Origin: ZC4RG42 sp003242425
GTDB lineage: Bacteria; Pseudomonadota; Gammaproteobacteria; Burkholderiales; SG8-39
NCBI GenBank assembly: GCA_937907425.1
Contig: CALCIE010000025.1
Location: forward strand, 83,613 to 147,612
Length of the DNA stretch: 64,000 nucleotides
Reading direction: 5' to 3'
The position numbers were made by a program, and so were the translations under genes. This document shows positions 9,957 through 17,525 of the stretch, piece after piece (within the stretch, counting starts at the first letter, position 1; each line of letters starts with the position of its first letter). A model generated the notes under the pieces. It was not told the DNA's origin and searched no databases. It worked only from the letters and a program-made list of their open reading frames with translations.

Positions 9957-10231
9957 CGCGCCGCCTCCTCGACGAGACGGACGACCTGCACCCGATGCGG
10001 CGCGGGACGGTCCATCTGCAGTCGCTCGCGCGCCAGCCGCTCGATGCGCTGGTGCGTACCCCAGGTGCTCTGCTCGAGCTGCAGTTGGCCCCATTCGATG
10101 TCGATCAGATGCGCACGCGCCTGCTCGCGCTCATGCGCGATCACGAGCTTGCGCGCCTTGTGCTGGGAGGTGACGAGCCCCAGCGCGCAAAGCGTGAGGA
10201 CAGCCAGCAGAAGCAGATTAAGCCGCGCCAT
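9953..10231 (-). CDS. ftsL: cell division protein FtsL
   Basis: Small bitopic division protein that would bridge FtsB/FtsQ and the FtsWI synthase. It is 92 residues: a membrane segment at about 5-22 (NLLLLAVLTLCALGLVTSQ) followed by a charged, coiled-coil-like periplasmic helix rich in Glu, Gln and Arg. FtsL sequences diverge quickly, so the call rests on size, topology and its place between rsmH and ftsI. The stop overlaps ftsI. Confidence 0.93.
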   Translation of the reverse strand: MARLNLLLLAVLTLCALGLVTSQHKARKLVIAHEREQARAHLIDIEWGQLQLEQSTWGTHQRIERLARERLQMDRPAPHRVQVVRLVEEAAR

Positions 10232-10264
10232 TGTGGCAAACCCCGGTCTGCTTTCTGACGCAAT

Positions 10265-11185
10265 TCATGCCGCCACCTTTTCCGCAACCCGCAGGATCGC
10301 GCTGCGCGCACGCGGATTGGCCGCGATCTCCGCGGCGCCCGGCCTGATCGGCCTGCCGACCACGCGCAGCACGGGCTTGGGCATCTGCGCTTCCGTAAGC
10401 GGCAAGCCTTCGGGAACTTGCGGTCGCGACTGCTCGCGCAGGTAATGCTTGACGATGCGGTCCTCCAGCGAATGGAAGGCGATCACCGCCAGGCGCCCGC
10501 CGGGCGCCAATGCTTCGACGGCCTGCGGCAGCGCTAACGACAACTCCTCAAGCTCCTGATTGATGTGAATCCGTATAGCCTGGAACGTGCGCGTCGCCGG
10601 ATCCTGACCGGGTTCACGCGTGCGGACGGCGGCAGCCACGATACGGGCAAGCTCTCCTGTCGTGCGTATCCCGCCTGCGGACCGAGCAGCAACAATCGCC
10701 TTTGCAATCGGCCCAGCAAACCGTTCTTCGCCATAATTCCTGATCACTCCCTTCAGTTCCGCTTCGTCCACACGTGCCAGCCATTCGGCGGCCGTCTCCC
10801 CCTGTGTGCGGTCCATCCGCATGTCGAGCGGCGCGTCGGCGCGAAAGCTGAAACCGCGCGCCGGCTCGTCGAGCTGCGGCGACGACACCCCCAGATCCAG
10901 CAGCACGCCGTGCACCGCGCGCACGCCCAGCTCTTGCAGCGTCGCGCGCAGACGGCCGAAACGCGCGTGGCGGATCACGAAGCGCGGATCGTCGATCGAT
11001 CGCGCCGCCTCCACCGCTTCCACGTCGCGGTCGAGTGCGATCAACCGGCCGCGCGGCCCGAGCCGGCGCAGAATCTCCCGGCTGTGCCCGCCTCGTCCGA
11101 AGGTGCCGTCCACATAGACGCCCTCGGGCTTGATCGCCAACGCATCGACCGCCTCCTGCAACAGGACGGTCCGGTGTTCGCTCAC
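10265..11185 (-). CDS. rsmH: 16S rRNA (cytosine(1402)-N(4))-methyltransferase RsmH (MraW)
   Basis: SAM-dependent methylation of C1402 in 16S rRNA. The SAM-binding motif DGTFGRGGHS is at residues 26-35, and LLDLGVSSPQLDEPARGFSF and IAFHSLEDRIVKHY are family hallmarks. I choose the GTG at 11185 (VSEHRTVLLQEAVD), ten bases after the mraZ stop, because this matches where family members begin; the ATG further upstream would overlap mraZ. The product is 306 residues. Confidence 0.95.
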   Translation of the reverse strand: MSEHRTVLLQEAVDALAIKPEGVYVDGTFGRGGHSREILRRLGPRGRLIALDRDVEAVEAARSIDDPRFVIRHARFGRLRATLQELGVRAVHGVLLDLGVSSPQLDEPARGFSFRADAPLDMRMDRTQGETAAEWLARVDEAELKGVIRNYGEERFAGPIAKAIVAARSAGGIRTTGELARIVAAAVRTREPGQDPATRTFQAIRIHINQELEELSLALPQAVEALAPGGRLAVIAFHSLEDRIVKHYLREQSRPQVPEGLPLTEAQMPKPVLRVVGRPIRPGAAEIAANPRARSAILRVAEKVAA

Positions 11186-11195
11186 ATGCCACCCG

Positions 11196-11639
11196 TCAGA
11201 GAACGAAATCTTCTGTACCGGAGGGCGGCTTCGAAGCCACTTCATCCATCGCCGCACCGAGCTGCGCTTCCCAGCGCTCCAGGCTCCAGAGCTCGAAGTG
11301 CGTGCCCTGTCCGACCAGCATGACGGACTTCTGGATCTCGGCCAGTCTGCGCAGTGCGGGAGGAATGAGGATGCGGCCGGAGCTGTCCGGCTCCAGCTCT
11401 TCGGCGTAACCGATGACCATGCGGCGCCACCAGCGGGCGTGCGCCTCCATGGTGGGCAGTTGGGCGATCTTGGCGCTGATGGGCTCGAAAGCCGCGCTCG
11501 GAAACAGCAACAGGCAGCGGTCCGGGTGGCCGGTCAGTACGACCCTGCCGGTCCCGGACAACAGCGCATCCCGATGCTTGGTCGGCACCGCAATGCGGCC
11601 CTTCGCATCGAGACTCAGCTCGCTTGCCCCTTGAAACAA
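11196..11639 (-). CDS. mraZ: transcriptional regulator MraZ
   Basis: First gene of the dcw cluster; a ring-forming DNA-binding protein with two SpoVT/AbrB-like repeats that in characterised bacteria binds repeats in its own promoter. It is 147 residues. The N-terminal repeat begins MFQGASELSLDAKGRIAVPTK, and the second repeat carries the DSSGRILIPPALR motif. The upstream 10-bp boxes and promoter (11661-11735) fit autoregulation of the entire cluster. Confidence 0.96.
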   Translation of the reverse strand: MFQGASELSLDAKGRIAVPTKHRDALLSGTGRVVLTGHPDRCLLLFPSAAFEPISAKIAQLPTMEAHARWWRRMVIGYAEELEPDSSGRILIPPALRRLAEIQKSVMLVGQGTHFELWSLERWEAQLGAAMDEVASKPPSGTEDFVL

Positions 11640-11668
11640 GATGTTTCCTCCGCCCCTGGGAAAGTGGC

Positions 11669-11708
11669 TTTATGCCACTTTCCGCCACTTATTCCCACGT
11701 TTTGCCAC
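11669..11708 (-). promoter_or_regulatory. MraZ operator: four direct 10-bp repeats
   Basis: Reading the minus strand, four units in perfect 10-base register each begin GTGG: GTGGCAAAAC, GTGGGAATAA, GTGGCGGAAA, GTGGCATAAA. MraZ is known to bind several TGGG-type direct repeats with 10-base spacing upstream of mraZ. Three of the four here read TGGC rather than TGGG. The last unit also forms half of an inverted repeat with AAAGTGGC at 11661-11668. Confidence 0.75.
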
Positions 11709-11735
11709 TCTAGTGGAGAACCGATGGAGGGTCAA
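11707..11735 (-). promoter_or_regulatory. sigma70-type promoter of the mraZ/dcw operon
   Basis: On the minus strand, TTGACC (11730-11735) is followed after exactly 17 bases by TAGAGT (11707-11712). Transcription would begin near 11700, giving a leader of about 60 bases to mraZ. The -10 element overlaps the first MraZ box and lies inside a short palindrome (CCACTCTAGTGG, 11705-11716), so repressor binding would block the promoter. Positions were read by eye. Confidence 0.7.
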
Positions 11736-11997
11736 GCGCCTTCTGTAAATTTTCTGCTGTTGTGACAATGACTTAGCGGCACTTGTTGAGACCAAAACTC
11801 GTTGAAAATAGGTTCAAGGAAATGAAGGAGATAGCCCACAAACCGAAAGTATTTTGTGAGCTTTTGGGCGGTTCCGGCCCGCAACGACGGGGCAATTTGC
11901 GCAAGCGCACGACGGACGGATCGGCGGAGCGGCCGGGCGGCCGGCACCGCGGCGGACGGGGCGACTAGAATCCCGCCCTGAAGGAAGGAGCTACTCC

Positions 11998-12183
11998 ATG
12001 TTAAAAACCGCCGCTATCACGTTCGGCCTGGGCGTAGCGCTCGCCTTCGGCGAATGGCTGCTCGCCCGGCGCAAGAAAGAGGGCGTCACCCCCGCCGACC
12101 GGCAACGGATGTTCGGCATCCTCCGGATCAGCGCCGCACTGGCACTCCTGGCCGGCTGGATCGCCTGGATGATGGCCGAATAA
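11998..12183 (+). CDS. small membrane protein, unknown function
   Basis: A 61-residue protein with two hydrophobic segments (about 3-22 and 42-59) separated by a basic loop (ARRKKEGVTPADRQR). A good ribosome site (AAGGAG, nine bases before ATG) supports it as a gene. It lies 36 bases before the SMR exporter gene on the same strand and may be cotranscribed. I do not recognise a family. Confidence 0.7.
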   Translation: MLKTAAITFGLGVALAFGEWLLARRKKEGVTPADRQRMFGILRISAALALLAGWIAWMMAE

Positions 12184-12219
12184 TTCACCTGCGGCGCCGC
12201 CGCATCCCGGGGAACAAGC

Positions 12220-12540
12220 ATGCACTGGTTCTATCTCGCCCTGGCCGGGGCGCTGGAAATCGTCTGGGCCGTCGGGCTCAAGTACACCGAGGGCTTCACC
12301 CGCCCCATGGCCACCCTCGTCACCGTCGCGGCAATGGTCGGCAGCGTAGTGCTGCTCGGCCTCGCCCTTCGCGCCATCCCTGTCGGCACGGGCTACGCCG
12401 TCTGGACCGGCATCGGCGCGGCCGGCACCGCGATCCTCGGCATCCTGCTGTTCGGCGAGCCGGCCACGGCAGCGCGCCTGGGCTGCATCGGGCTCATCGT
12501 CGCGGGCATCGTCGGCCTGAAACTGGTGTCGCCGGTCTGA
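12220..12540 (+). CDS. sugE: SMR-family guanidinium exporter (Gdx/SugE)
   Basis: Four-helix small multidrug resistance protein, 106 residues. The start resembles the Gdx subtype: EIVWAVGLKYTEGFTR near residues 13-28 with the essential glutamate of helix 1 (E13), and VGTGYAVWTGIGAAGTAILGI in helix 3. Known Gdx proteins export guanidinium in exchange for protons as antiparallel dimers. I looked upstream for a guanidine riboswitch and saw no convincing one in the 36-base gap. A GC-rich hairpin follows the gene at 12549-12566. Confidence 0.9.
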   Translation: MHWFYLALAGALEIVWAVGLKYTEGFTRPMATLVTVAAMVGSVVLLGLALRAIPVGTGYAVWTGIGAAGTAILGILLFGEPATAARLGCIGLIVAGIVGLKLVSPV

Positions 12541-12590
12541 AAGCACGCGCGGCGTTGAAGCGCCGCCCGCGCTCGTGCGATCATCGCCGC

Positions 12591-13013
12591 ATGAGTCAAC
12601 TGTCGCGCGTACGCATTCCCTTCGTCGAACACCTCGGCATCCGCCTGCTCGAACAATCCAAGGAACGCGCGGTGATCGCGCTCGACAAACGGCCCGAATT
12701 GCTCAATAGCTGGGGCTCCATGCACGGCGGCGTGATCATGACCATGCTCGACTACGTCATGGGCGCCGCGGTGCGCGGCCACTACGAGGCCGACCAGAGC
12801 GTGCTCACCGTCGACATGTCGCTCGGCTTCATGAACGCGGCCTTCAGCGAGAGCATCACCGCCGAGGGCAGAGTGCTGCACAGCGGTCGCTCCACCGCCT
12901 TCTGCGAAGCCGAGGCGCGCGACCACAACGGCACCCTGCTCGCCAAGGCGATCGGCACGTTCAAACTGCTGCCGAAGGCGGGCGGCCGGGAAGAAATGCG
13001 CAGCGAATCCTGA
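12591..13013 (+). CDS. PaaI-like hotdog-fold thioesterase
   Basis: A 140-residue single hotdog domain. The segment NSWGSMHGGVIMTMLDYVMG contains the HGG turn and following hot-dog helix typical of PaaI/YbgC-like acyl-CoA thioesterases, and GTFKLLP is a usual C-terminal strand. I chose the ATG at 12591 (MSQLSRVRIPFVEHLGI); a longer in-frame reading would run through the SMR gene. Substrate cannot be told from sequence. A second, distinct thioesterase is at 45050. Confidence 0.85.
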   Translation: MSQLSRVRIPFVEHLGIRLLEQSKERAVIALDKRPELLNSWGSMHGGVIMTMLDYVMGAAVRGHYEADQSVLTVDMSLGFMNAAFSESITAEGRVLHSGRSTAFCEAEARDHNGTLLAKAIGTFKLLPKAGGREEMRSES

Positions 13014-13030
13014 GGGTGCAGGCTCGGCGC

Positions 13031-13558
13031 TCAGCGCGAAGCGCGCTTGGTGACGATCCCTTCGGCGCCCATCTGCCTGCCCGCGAGCGTACGCAGCTGG
13101 AAGCGGCCGTCCTCGCGGAACAGCCAGGTTTCGAGATAGCTCACCGCCCGGGCATCGCCCAGCAGCTCGGACGAGGGCTTGGGAAGAAGACCGGCCTTGC
13201 GCACGCTTTCCACCGCGGTGCGTTCCAGATCCTTGAAACCGTTCGAACGATGCACCGCGACGTCGACGGGACGGCCCTCCTCGTCCACGGTGATCTTCAG
13301 TACCACCACGGATTTGAGCAGCGGCGGCAATTCGCCGCCGAAGGTCCGCTTGGGCTGCGCGGCGTAAATGCGTTCCGCCACGGCACGCTTATAGGCGTGG
13401 AGCGCCGCGTTGTGCGGCGCCGGTTTCGCTCTTACGACGCGCGGTCCGGTCTGCGCCGGCGTCTCCTGCGTCGCTTTGCGCGGTTCCTCGGTAGTCGCGC
13501 AGCCGGTCAGAATGGCAAGGATGACGAGCGCCGCGCGCAGACGTTCACTGTGCCGCAT
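13031..13558 (-). CDS. lipoprotein with TonB-like C-terminal domain
   Basis: A 175-residue predicted lipoprotein. The N-terminus ends in a lipobox with Cys at position 20 (AILTGC). It is followed by a basic, Pro-rich linker and a C-terminal region resembling the TonB carboxy-terminal fold (LLKSVVVLKITVDEEGRPVD, then SNGFKDLERTAVESVRKAGLLP). GGAG lies six bases before the chosen ATG. No ExbB/ExbD or TonB receptor gene is nearby, so a role in energising receptors is not supported; a periplasmic scaffold is equally possible. Confidence 0.75.
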   Translation of the reverse strand: MRHSERLRAALVILAILTGCATTEEPRKATQETPAQTGPRVVRAKPAPHNAALHAYKRAVAERIYAAQPKRTFGGELPPLLKSVVVLKITVDEEGRPVDVAVHRSNGFKDLERTAVESVRKAGLLPKPSSELLGDARAVSYLETWLFREDGRFQLRTLAGRQMGAEGIVTKRASR

Positions 13559-13722
13559 GAGAGTCTCCAACATGAATGCGCGCAGCCTAGCACGGCCGCA
13601 GTTTATGCTGTTGTCATAGACGTGAACTGCTTCACGCATGCGTGCAAGAATGAGACGCTGACTGTCGTGCATCGCACACACTTCGCCTGGCATGCGGTGC
13701 CTGCGGCACAGGGAGGACCACG

Positions 13723-14205
13723 ATGAGCATGACGGAATGGATGGAGATGGCCAGTTATGTCGTGACCGTGTTCGGCCTGCCCTTCGCCATCTACGCCTTC
13801 ATCCGCGAACAGCGCAAGGAGCGCGAGAACGAGGACGAGGAAGGGTGGCAGCGGCTGTCCGACGCCTACAACGACTTTCTCAAACTGGTGCTCGCCAATC
13901 CGGACCTGAAGCTGCTCACCGGCGAGCGCGCGTTCGATCTCAGCGAGGAGCAGCGCGAACGCCAGCGCGTGATCTTCGAAATGCTGATCTCGCTGTTCGA
14001 ACGCGCCTACATCCTGCTCTACACCGAACCGCTCACCGGCCGTCGCAAGCGCCGCTGGCATTCATGGGAGGACTACATGCGCCACTGGTGCGCACGGGAG
14101 GACTTCCGCGAGCTGCTGCCGGAAATGCTGAGCGGCGAGGACGAGGAATTCGCCGCGTACATCGAACGGCTGGCGCGGGAGGAAGCGACGCGCAGGCCGC
14201 GGTAG
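13723..14205 (+). CDS. membrane-anchored hypothetical protein
   Basis: A 160-residue protein with one N-terminal hydrophobic segment (MASYVVTVFGLPFAIYAFI) followed by a very charged cytoplasmic-looking part with many Glu/Arg residues and aromatic patches (RRKRRWHSWEDYMRHWCARED). The layout resembles small proteins with one membrane helix and a helical tail. No catalytic motif is seen, and I do not recognise the family with confidence. A GGGAGGACC ribosome-site-like stretch precedes the start. Confidence 0.7.
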   Translation: MSMTEWMEMASYVVTVFGLPFAIYAFIREQRKERENEDEEGWQRLSDAYNDFLKLVLANPDLKLLTGERAFDLSEEQRERQRVIFEMLISLFERAYILLYTEPLTGRRKRRWHSWEDYMRHWCAREDFRELLPEMLSGEDEEFAAYIERLAREEATRRPR

Positions 14206-14209
14206 CACG

Positions 14210-14238
14210 CCGGCCGCGTCCGGCAATCAGGCGGCCGG
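14210..14238. terminator. inverted repeat between convergent genes
   Basis: CCGGCCGC (14210-14217) is repeated inverted as GCGGCCGG (14231-14238) around a 13-base loop, in the gap between two genes that face each other (stops at 14205 and 14227). No T-run follows on either strand, so it is at best a Rho-dependent or RNA-stabilising structure. Confidence 0.3.
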
Positions 14239-14553
14239 ACGCTTGCAGCCGCTGTGCGTGCGTTCTCCGCGCATCTCCAGCCAGGCGCCCTCGTCGCCGG
14301 CGTCGAACGTGGAAATGCCGTTGGTGTAACGACCGCCGTCGGTGCGATCAAGGCGGAATTCGCGCTCCGGCAGGATCACCATGACCGAACGTCCCTCGTC
14401 CATGAAGCGCACGGCCAGCTGTTTGCCCTTTTCGCATTGATAGACGACGGCATCGCTCGGAATGCGCGACTGTTCCTGCGGCCCGCTGAACGGCCACCAG
14501 CTGCCGCAACCCGCCAACGCGAGCAGCGCGGCAACAGCCAGCAAGTGTCTCAT
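14227..14553 (-). CDS. MliC-like lysozyme-inhibitor lipoprotein
   Basis: A 108-residue lipoprotein with lipobox Cys at position 16 (LALAGC). The mature part has the MliC pattern: VVYQCEKGKQLAVRF, then a Met/Val strand, then GRYTNGISTF, and a final Cys near the C-terminus (HSGCKRP) that would pair with the YQC cysteine. Family members inhibit C-type lysozymes at the cell surface or in the periplasm. The alternative is a generic DUF lipoprotein; the two-Cys spacing favours MliC. Confidence 0.75.
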   Translation of the reverse strand: MRHLLAVAALLALAGCGSWWPFSGPQEQSRIPSDAVVYQCEKGKQLAVRFMDEGRSVMVILPEREFRLDRTDGGRYTNGISTFDAGDEGAWLEMRGERTHSGCKRPAA

Positions 14554-14576
14554 CCTCTACTCCTCGTTATCGTTCG

Positions 14577-15425
14577 CTATTCGAAAACCGCCAGTACCGG
14601 CTGGTGATCCGACGCCGTGGTCCGCAGATCCACGTACACCTTCCGCAGCCGCTGCAGCAGATCCTCCGTGGCGAAGATGAAATCGCAGCTCAAGGGCTGC
14701 GGCCATCGTTCGCGATCGTGCACGCCGAGGGTGTGCGGATGCGGCTCGCCCGGGTGCGCGTGCGCCCACGCGTCGCGCAGGCGGCTGGCCGTGCCGTTGT
14801 CCGCCTGCAGCCGTTCATAAAGCGGATCGTCGGGACCGAAATTGAAATCGGCCGTGAGGATCGCCGTACGCGTCTGCGGCACATGCCGGAACGGCCCCTG
14901 ATCCTTGCCGCCGGCCGGCGCGTCGACCTCGGCCCACGCACAGGCTTCGGCATGCCATGCGCGAATGGCTTCCACCTGGGCGCTGCGCTGGTGCGCGGAA
15001 TAGTACTCGAGATGCGTGGTCATCACACGCACCGCCCCCAGAGGTGTGTCGATGCGCGCCTCGATCAGCATGCGCGGCATGCTCGGCCGCCCGGCGTCCG
15101 GCGGCGAGGGCAGTTGCATGCGGCGCACCGCAAGCACCGGATAACGGCTGAGAATCATGTTGCCGAACGCACGACGGCTACCGTCGGCGCCGCGCACGTC
15201 GACCGCCGCGCCGGGAACGGCTTCGAAACCGGGCAAGGCCTCGGCCAGAACGGCGAACTGGTTTTCGCCTGCGCTGCCCGGCAGCTCGGGAAAATTGGCC
15301 GCGACCTCCTGCAAGCAGAGGATGTCGAAATCGGCGATGCGTCGCGCTTCGCGCACGATGCGCAAGGGATCGACCCGGCCGTCGAGGCCGCGGCACCACT
15401 GCACGTTCCAGGTGATGAGCTTCAT
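14577..15425 (-). CDS. endonuclease/exonuclease/phosphatase (EEP) family hydrolase
   Basis: A 282-residue single EEP domain with no signal peptide. Metal and catalytic motifs are in order: ITWNVQW at the start, LCLQEV near residue 37, GNMILSRYPV, MTTHLEYYS, TADFNFGPDDP and a final ASDHQPV. Members hydrolyse phosphodiesters in DNA, sphingolipids or inositol phosphates; the substrate here is unknown. The ATG at 15425 overlaps the glpD stop (ATGA), so the pair is probably cotranscribed. A longer N-terminal reading would run back into glpD. Confidence 0.85.
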   Translation of the reverse strand: MKLITWNVQWCRGLDGRVDPLRIVREARRIADFDILCLQEVAANFPELPGSAGENQFAVLAEALPGFEAVPGAAVDVRGADGSRRAFGNMILSRYPVLAVRRMQLPSPPDAGRPSMPRMLIEARIDTPLGAVRVMTTHLEYYSAHQRSAQVEAIRAWHAEACAWAEVDAPAGGKDQGPFRHVPQTRTAILTADFNFGPDDPLYERLQADNGTASRLRDAWAHAHPGEPHPHTLGVHDRERWPQPLSCDFIFATEDLLQRLRKVYVDLRTTASDHQPVLAVFE

Positions 15426-16927
15426 GCGACCCTTCCCTTCGCCGGCACGGCGCGGCGGCGTTGCGCCCCGAACCAATCCGCGAAACGCACGCGCTGCGCC
15501 GCGTCGAGATGCAGTCCCGCCTTGGTGCGGCGCCACAGCACGTCTTCCGCCTCGCACGCCCATTCGTGCGCGACGAAATGCCGCACCTCGCGCTCGTACA
15601 GATCGGCGCCGAAATGCACCCCGAGGTCTTCGAGATGCCGCGCGTCGCCGAGCACCTGCTCCGCCTCGCCGCCGTGCCGTGCATAAAGGCGCCGCAGCAA
15701 AGCCTCAGGCAACGCCGGATAGCGTGCGCGCAAGGCATCGAAAGATCCGTCGGCACCGGGCAGCGGCGATGCGGCGGTCCACGCGCCGCGCCGCACGGCG
15801 AGCCACGGCGCGAGCTTCTCCAGCGCCTGCTCCGCCAGGCGTCGGTAGGTCGTGATCTTGCCGCCGTACACCGTCAGCAGCGGCAGCCCGCGCGCCGCGT
15901 CGAGCGCCAGATGGTAGTCGCGCGTGGTGGCGGAAGGATCGGCGGAACCGTCGTCGTACAAGGGTCGCACCCCGGCGTACGTCCAGACGATCCGCTCCGC
16001 CCGCAGCGGCACGGCCAGATAGCGATTGACGGCGTCGAGCAGATAGCGGATCTCGTGTGCTTCGATGCGTGCGCCGGCTGCCGGCGTGTCGACCAGCACG
16101 TCCGTCGTGCCGATGAGACTGTAGTCCCGCTCGAACGGCAGGATGAAGACGATGCGCCGGTCGTCGTTTTGCAACAAATAGGCGTGGTCGCCGGCATGGA
16201 CCCTGGGCACGACGATGTGGCTTCCCTTCACGAGCTGTACACGCGTACCACCGCCGCTGCGACCTTCGATGTTGCGCGCGATTTCCTCCACCCACGGCCC
16301 GCCGGCGTTGATGAGCGTGCGACTACGCAATTGCAGCGGCGCGCCGTCCGCGTCGAGCGCCTCGATCCGCCAACATTCCGCATCGCGGCGCGCCCGCAGG
16401 AAAGCCGTACGCGGGAACAACGCGGCACCGAGCGCCGCAGCCGAACGCAGATTGGCAATGACGAGCCGCGCGTCGTCGACCTGGGCGTCCCAGTAGGCGA
16501 AGCCCCGCCTCAGGCCCGGCCGCAACGGCGCGCCTTCCGGCGTGCCGTCCAACGCCACCGCCCGCGAGACGGGGAACGCCGAGCGCCCGCCCAGGCGGTC
16601 GTAGAGCCACAGTCCCGTACGCAGCATCCACGCCGGCCGCAGGCCCGGCACATGCGGCAGCACGAAGTGCAACGGCCTGATGAGATGCGGCGCGAGGCGG
16701 GCCAGTACCGCGCGCTCCCTGAGCGATTCCGCCACCAGCCGGAATTCGTAATGCTCCAGATAGCGCAGTCCGCCGTGAATGAGCTTGGTGCTCGCGGAGG
16801 AGGTCCCGCCCCCGAAATCGCCGCGCTCCAGCAGCGCGACGCGCAAGCCGCGACCACTCGCGTCGCGCGCGATGCCCGCGCCGTTGATGCCGCCGCCGAT
16901 GACGACGAGATCGAAGTCCCTGGCCAT
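15422..16927 (-). CDS. glpD: aerobic glycerol-3-phosphate dehydrogenase GlpD
   Basis: FAD-dependent oxidation of sn-glycerol-3-phosphate to dihydroxyacetone phosphate at the membrane, feeding electrons to quinone. It is 501 residues. The FAD loop VVIGGGINGAGIARDASGRG is at residues 8-27, and SASTKLIHGGLRYLEHYEF and YGGKITTYRRLAE are family signatures. A near-perfect ribosome site (AAGGAGAT) directly precedes the ATG. No glpF, glpK or glpR is in the window, so the gene is separated from a full glycerol regulon here. Confidence 0.95.
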   Translation of the reverse strand: MARDFDLVVIGGGINGAGIARDASGRGLRVALLERGDFGGGTSSASTKLIHGGLRYLEHYEFRLVAESLRERAVLARLAPHLIRPLHFVLPHVPGLRPAWMLRTGLWLYDRLGGRSAFPVSRAVALDGTPEGAPLRPGLRRGFAYWDAQVDDARLVIANLRSAAALGAALFPRTAFLRARRDAECWRIEALDADGAPLQLRSRTLINAGGPWVEEIARNIEGRSGGGTRVQLVKGSHIVVPRVHAGDHAYLLQNDDRRIVFILPFERDYSLIGTTDVLVDTPAAGARIEAHEIRYLLDAVNRYLAVPLRAERIVWTYAGVRPLYDDGSADPSATTRDYHLALDAARGLPLLTVYGGKITTYRRLAEQALEKLAPWLAVRRGAWTAASPLPGADGSFDALRARYPALPEALLRRLYARHGGEAEQVLGDARHLEDLGVHFGADLYEREVRHFVAHEWACEAEDVLWRRTKAGLHLDAAQRVRFADWFGAQRRRAVPAKGRVA

Positions 16928-16971
16928 ATCTCCTTGTAACCGTTGGCGGCTGCGCCCGCAATCCCGCCCGG

Positions 16972-17001
16972 TTCGACCCAGCGGCGAAGCGGCTCTATAA
17001 T
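16972..17001 (+). promoter_or_regulatory. possible promoter of the LprI-like gene
   Basis: A perfect TATAAT (16996-17001) is preceded 18 bases upstream by TTCGAC (16972-16977). Transcription would start around 17008, essentially at the first ATG (17009), so the mRNA might be leaderless or use the ATG at 17057. Confidence 0.45.
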
Positions 17002-17008
17002 CGGCACG

Positions 17009-17509
17009 ATGCTTTCTACGCCTTTCGACCGTTCGTCGCCCTTTCGTGCGTTCCAGATGAGAGCCGCAGCGCTTGTTGTCCCGTTCTTTCTGTTGATCGG
17101 CATAGCCGGTCCGACATCCGTTTCGGCCCAGAGCGCCCCTCAGGCTCCGCTCGAGCAGACGCCGAAAGCCGCCCAGCGCACCGGCTGCCAGACCGGCACG
17201 CCGGCGGGCGAGCTCGCCTGCCTGGAGCCGGACCTGCGCGAGGTCGAGCAATCGCTCGAACGCCAGCTGCAACGACTCGACCGGCTGCTGCGCAAAGCCG
17301 AGCGTTCCAAGGGCACGCGCGCGCCTGCACGGCTCGCCGCTTCGCAGGCGGCGTTCTACGACTACCGCAGCCAGTTCTGCAAACTCGAGGGCGTGGCGCT
17401 GGCCGGCGTCAGCGAATGGCTCGACGTGCGCATCAAGGAATGCGAGATGCGTCTGACCAAGGACCGGCTCGAATCCCTGCGCGACATCGAAGCCTATCTC
17501 GAGAGCTGA
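17009..17509 (+). CDS. LprI/DUF1311-like periplasmic protein
   Basis: The mature region contains GCQTGTPAGELACLEPDLREVEQSLERQ, a long Arg/Glu/Gln-rich helix, and later FCKLEGVALA and RIKECEMRL. This cysteine-helix-cysteine layout is typical of the DUF1311 (LprI) domain, known as a lysozyme-inhibitor fold in mycobacterial LprI. A signal peptide is evident (VVPFFLLIGIAGPTSVSAQ). Two ATGs are possible, at 17009 and 17057; neither has a good ribosome site. The stop lies 17 bases from the convergent clsB stop. Confidence 0.75.
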   Translation: MLSTPFDRSSPFRAFQMRAAALVVPFFLLIGIAGPTSVSAQSAPQAPLEQTPKAAQRTGCQTGTPAGELACLEPDLREVEQSLERQLQRLDRLLRKAERSKGTRAPARLAASQAAFYDYRSQFCKLEGVALAGVSEWLDVRIKECEMRLTKDRLESLRDIEAYLES

Positions 17510-17525
17510 ATCCGGCCCGCAGCGG

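Larger units (their letters stand above)
11640..11997. other. intergenic region between mraZ and the small membrane-protein gene
   Basis: These 358 bases hold the divergent control region. The mraZ leader, MraZ boxes and promoter occupy about 11640-11735. An AT-rich stretch lies at about 11745-11850. A possible -10 (TAGAAT, 11966-11971) lies upstream of the plus-strand gene at 11998, with no clear -35. Short open frames exist on both strands but lack start signals and family features, so I do not call a gene here. Confidence 0.6.

Noticed and set aside
11732..11947. Small minus-strand gene upstream of mraZ
   Set aside because: The 71-residue frame overlaps the promoter region, has no ribosome site and shows no conserved pattern.
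12184..12219. Guanidine riboswitch before the Gdx/SugE gene
   Set aside because: The 36-base gap holds no paired ACGR-loop hairpins, and the region upstream of 11998 shows only scattered ACGG/ACGA without stems.
13031..13558. TonB energy transducer
   Set aside because: The C-terminal domain is TonB-like, but the protein is a lipoprotein rather than having a membrane helix, and there are no exbB/exbD genes nearby.
13633..13644. Perfect palindrome CACGCATGCGTG as an operator
   Set aside because: It lies between the lipoprotein and the plus-strand gene, but no promoter element is adjacent and no regulator gene is nearby; a 12-bp palindrome can arise by chance in GC-rich DNA.
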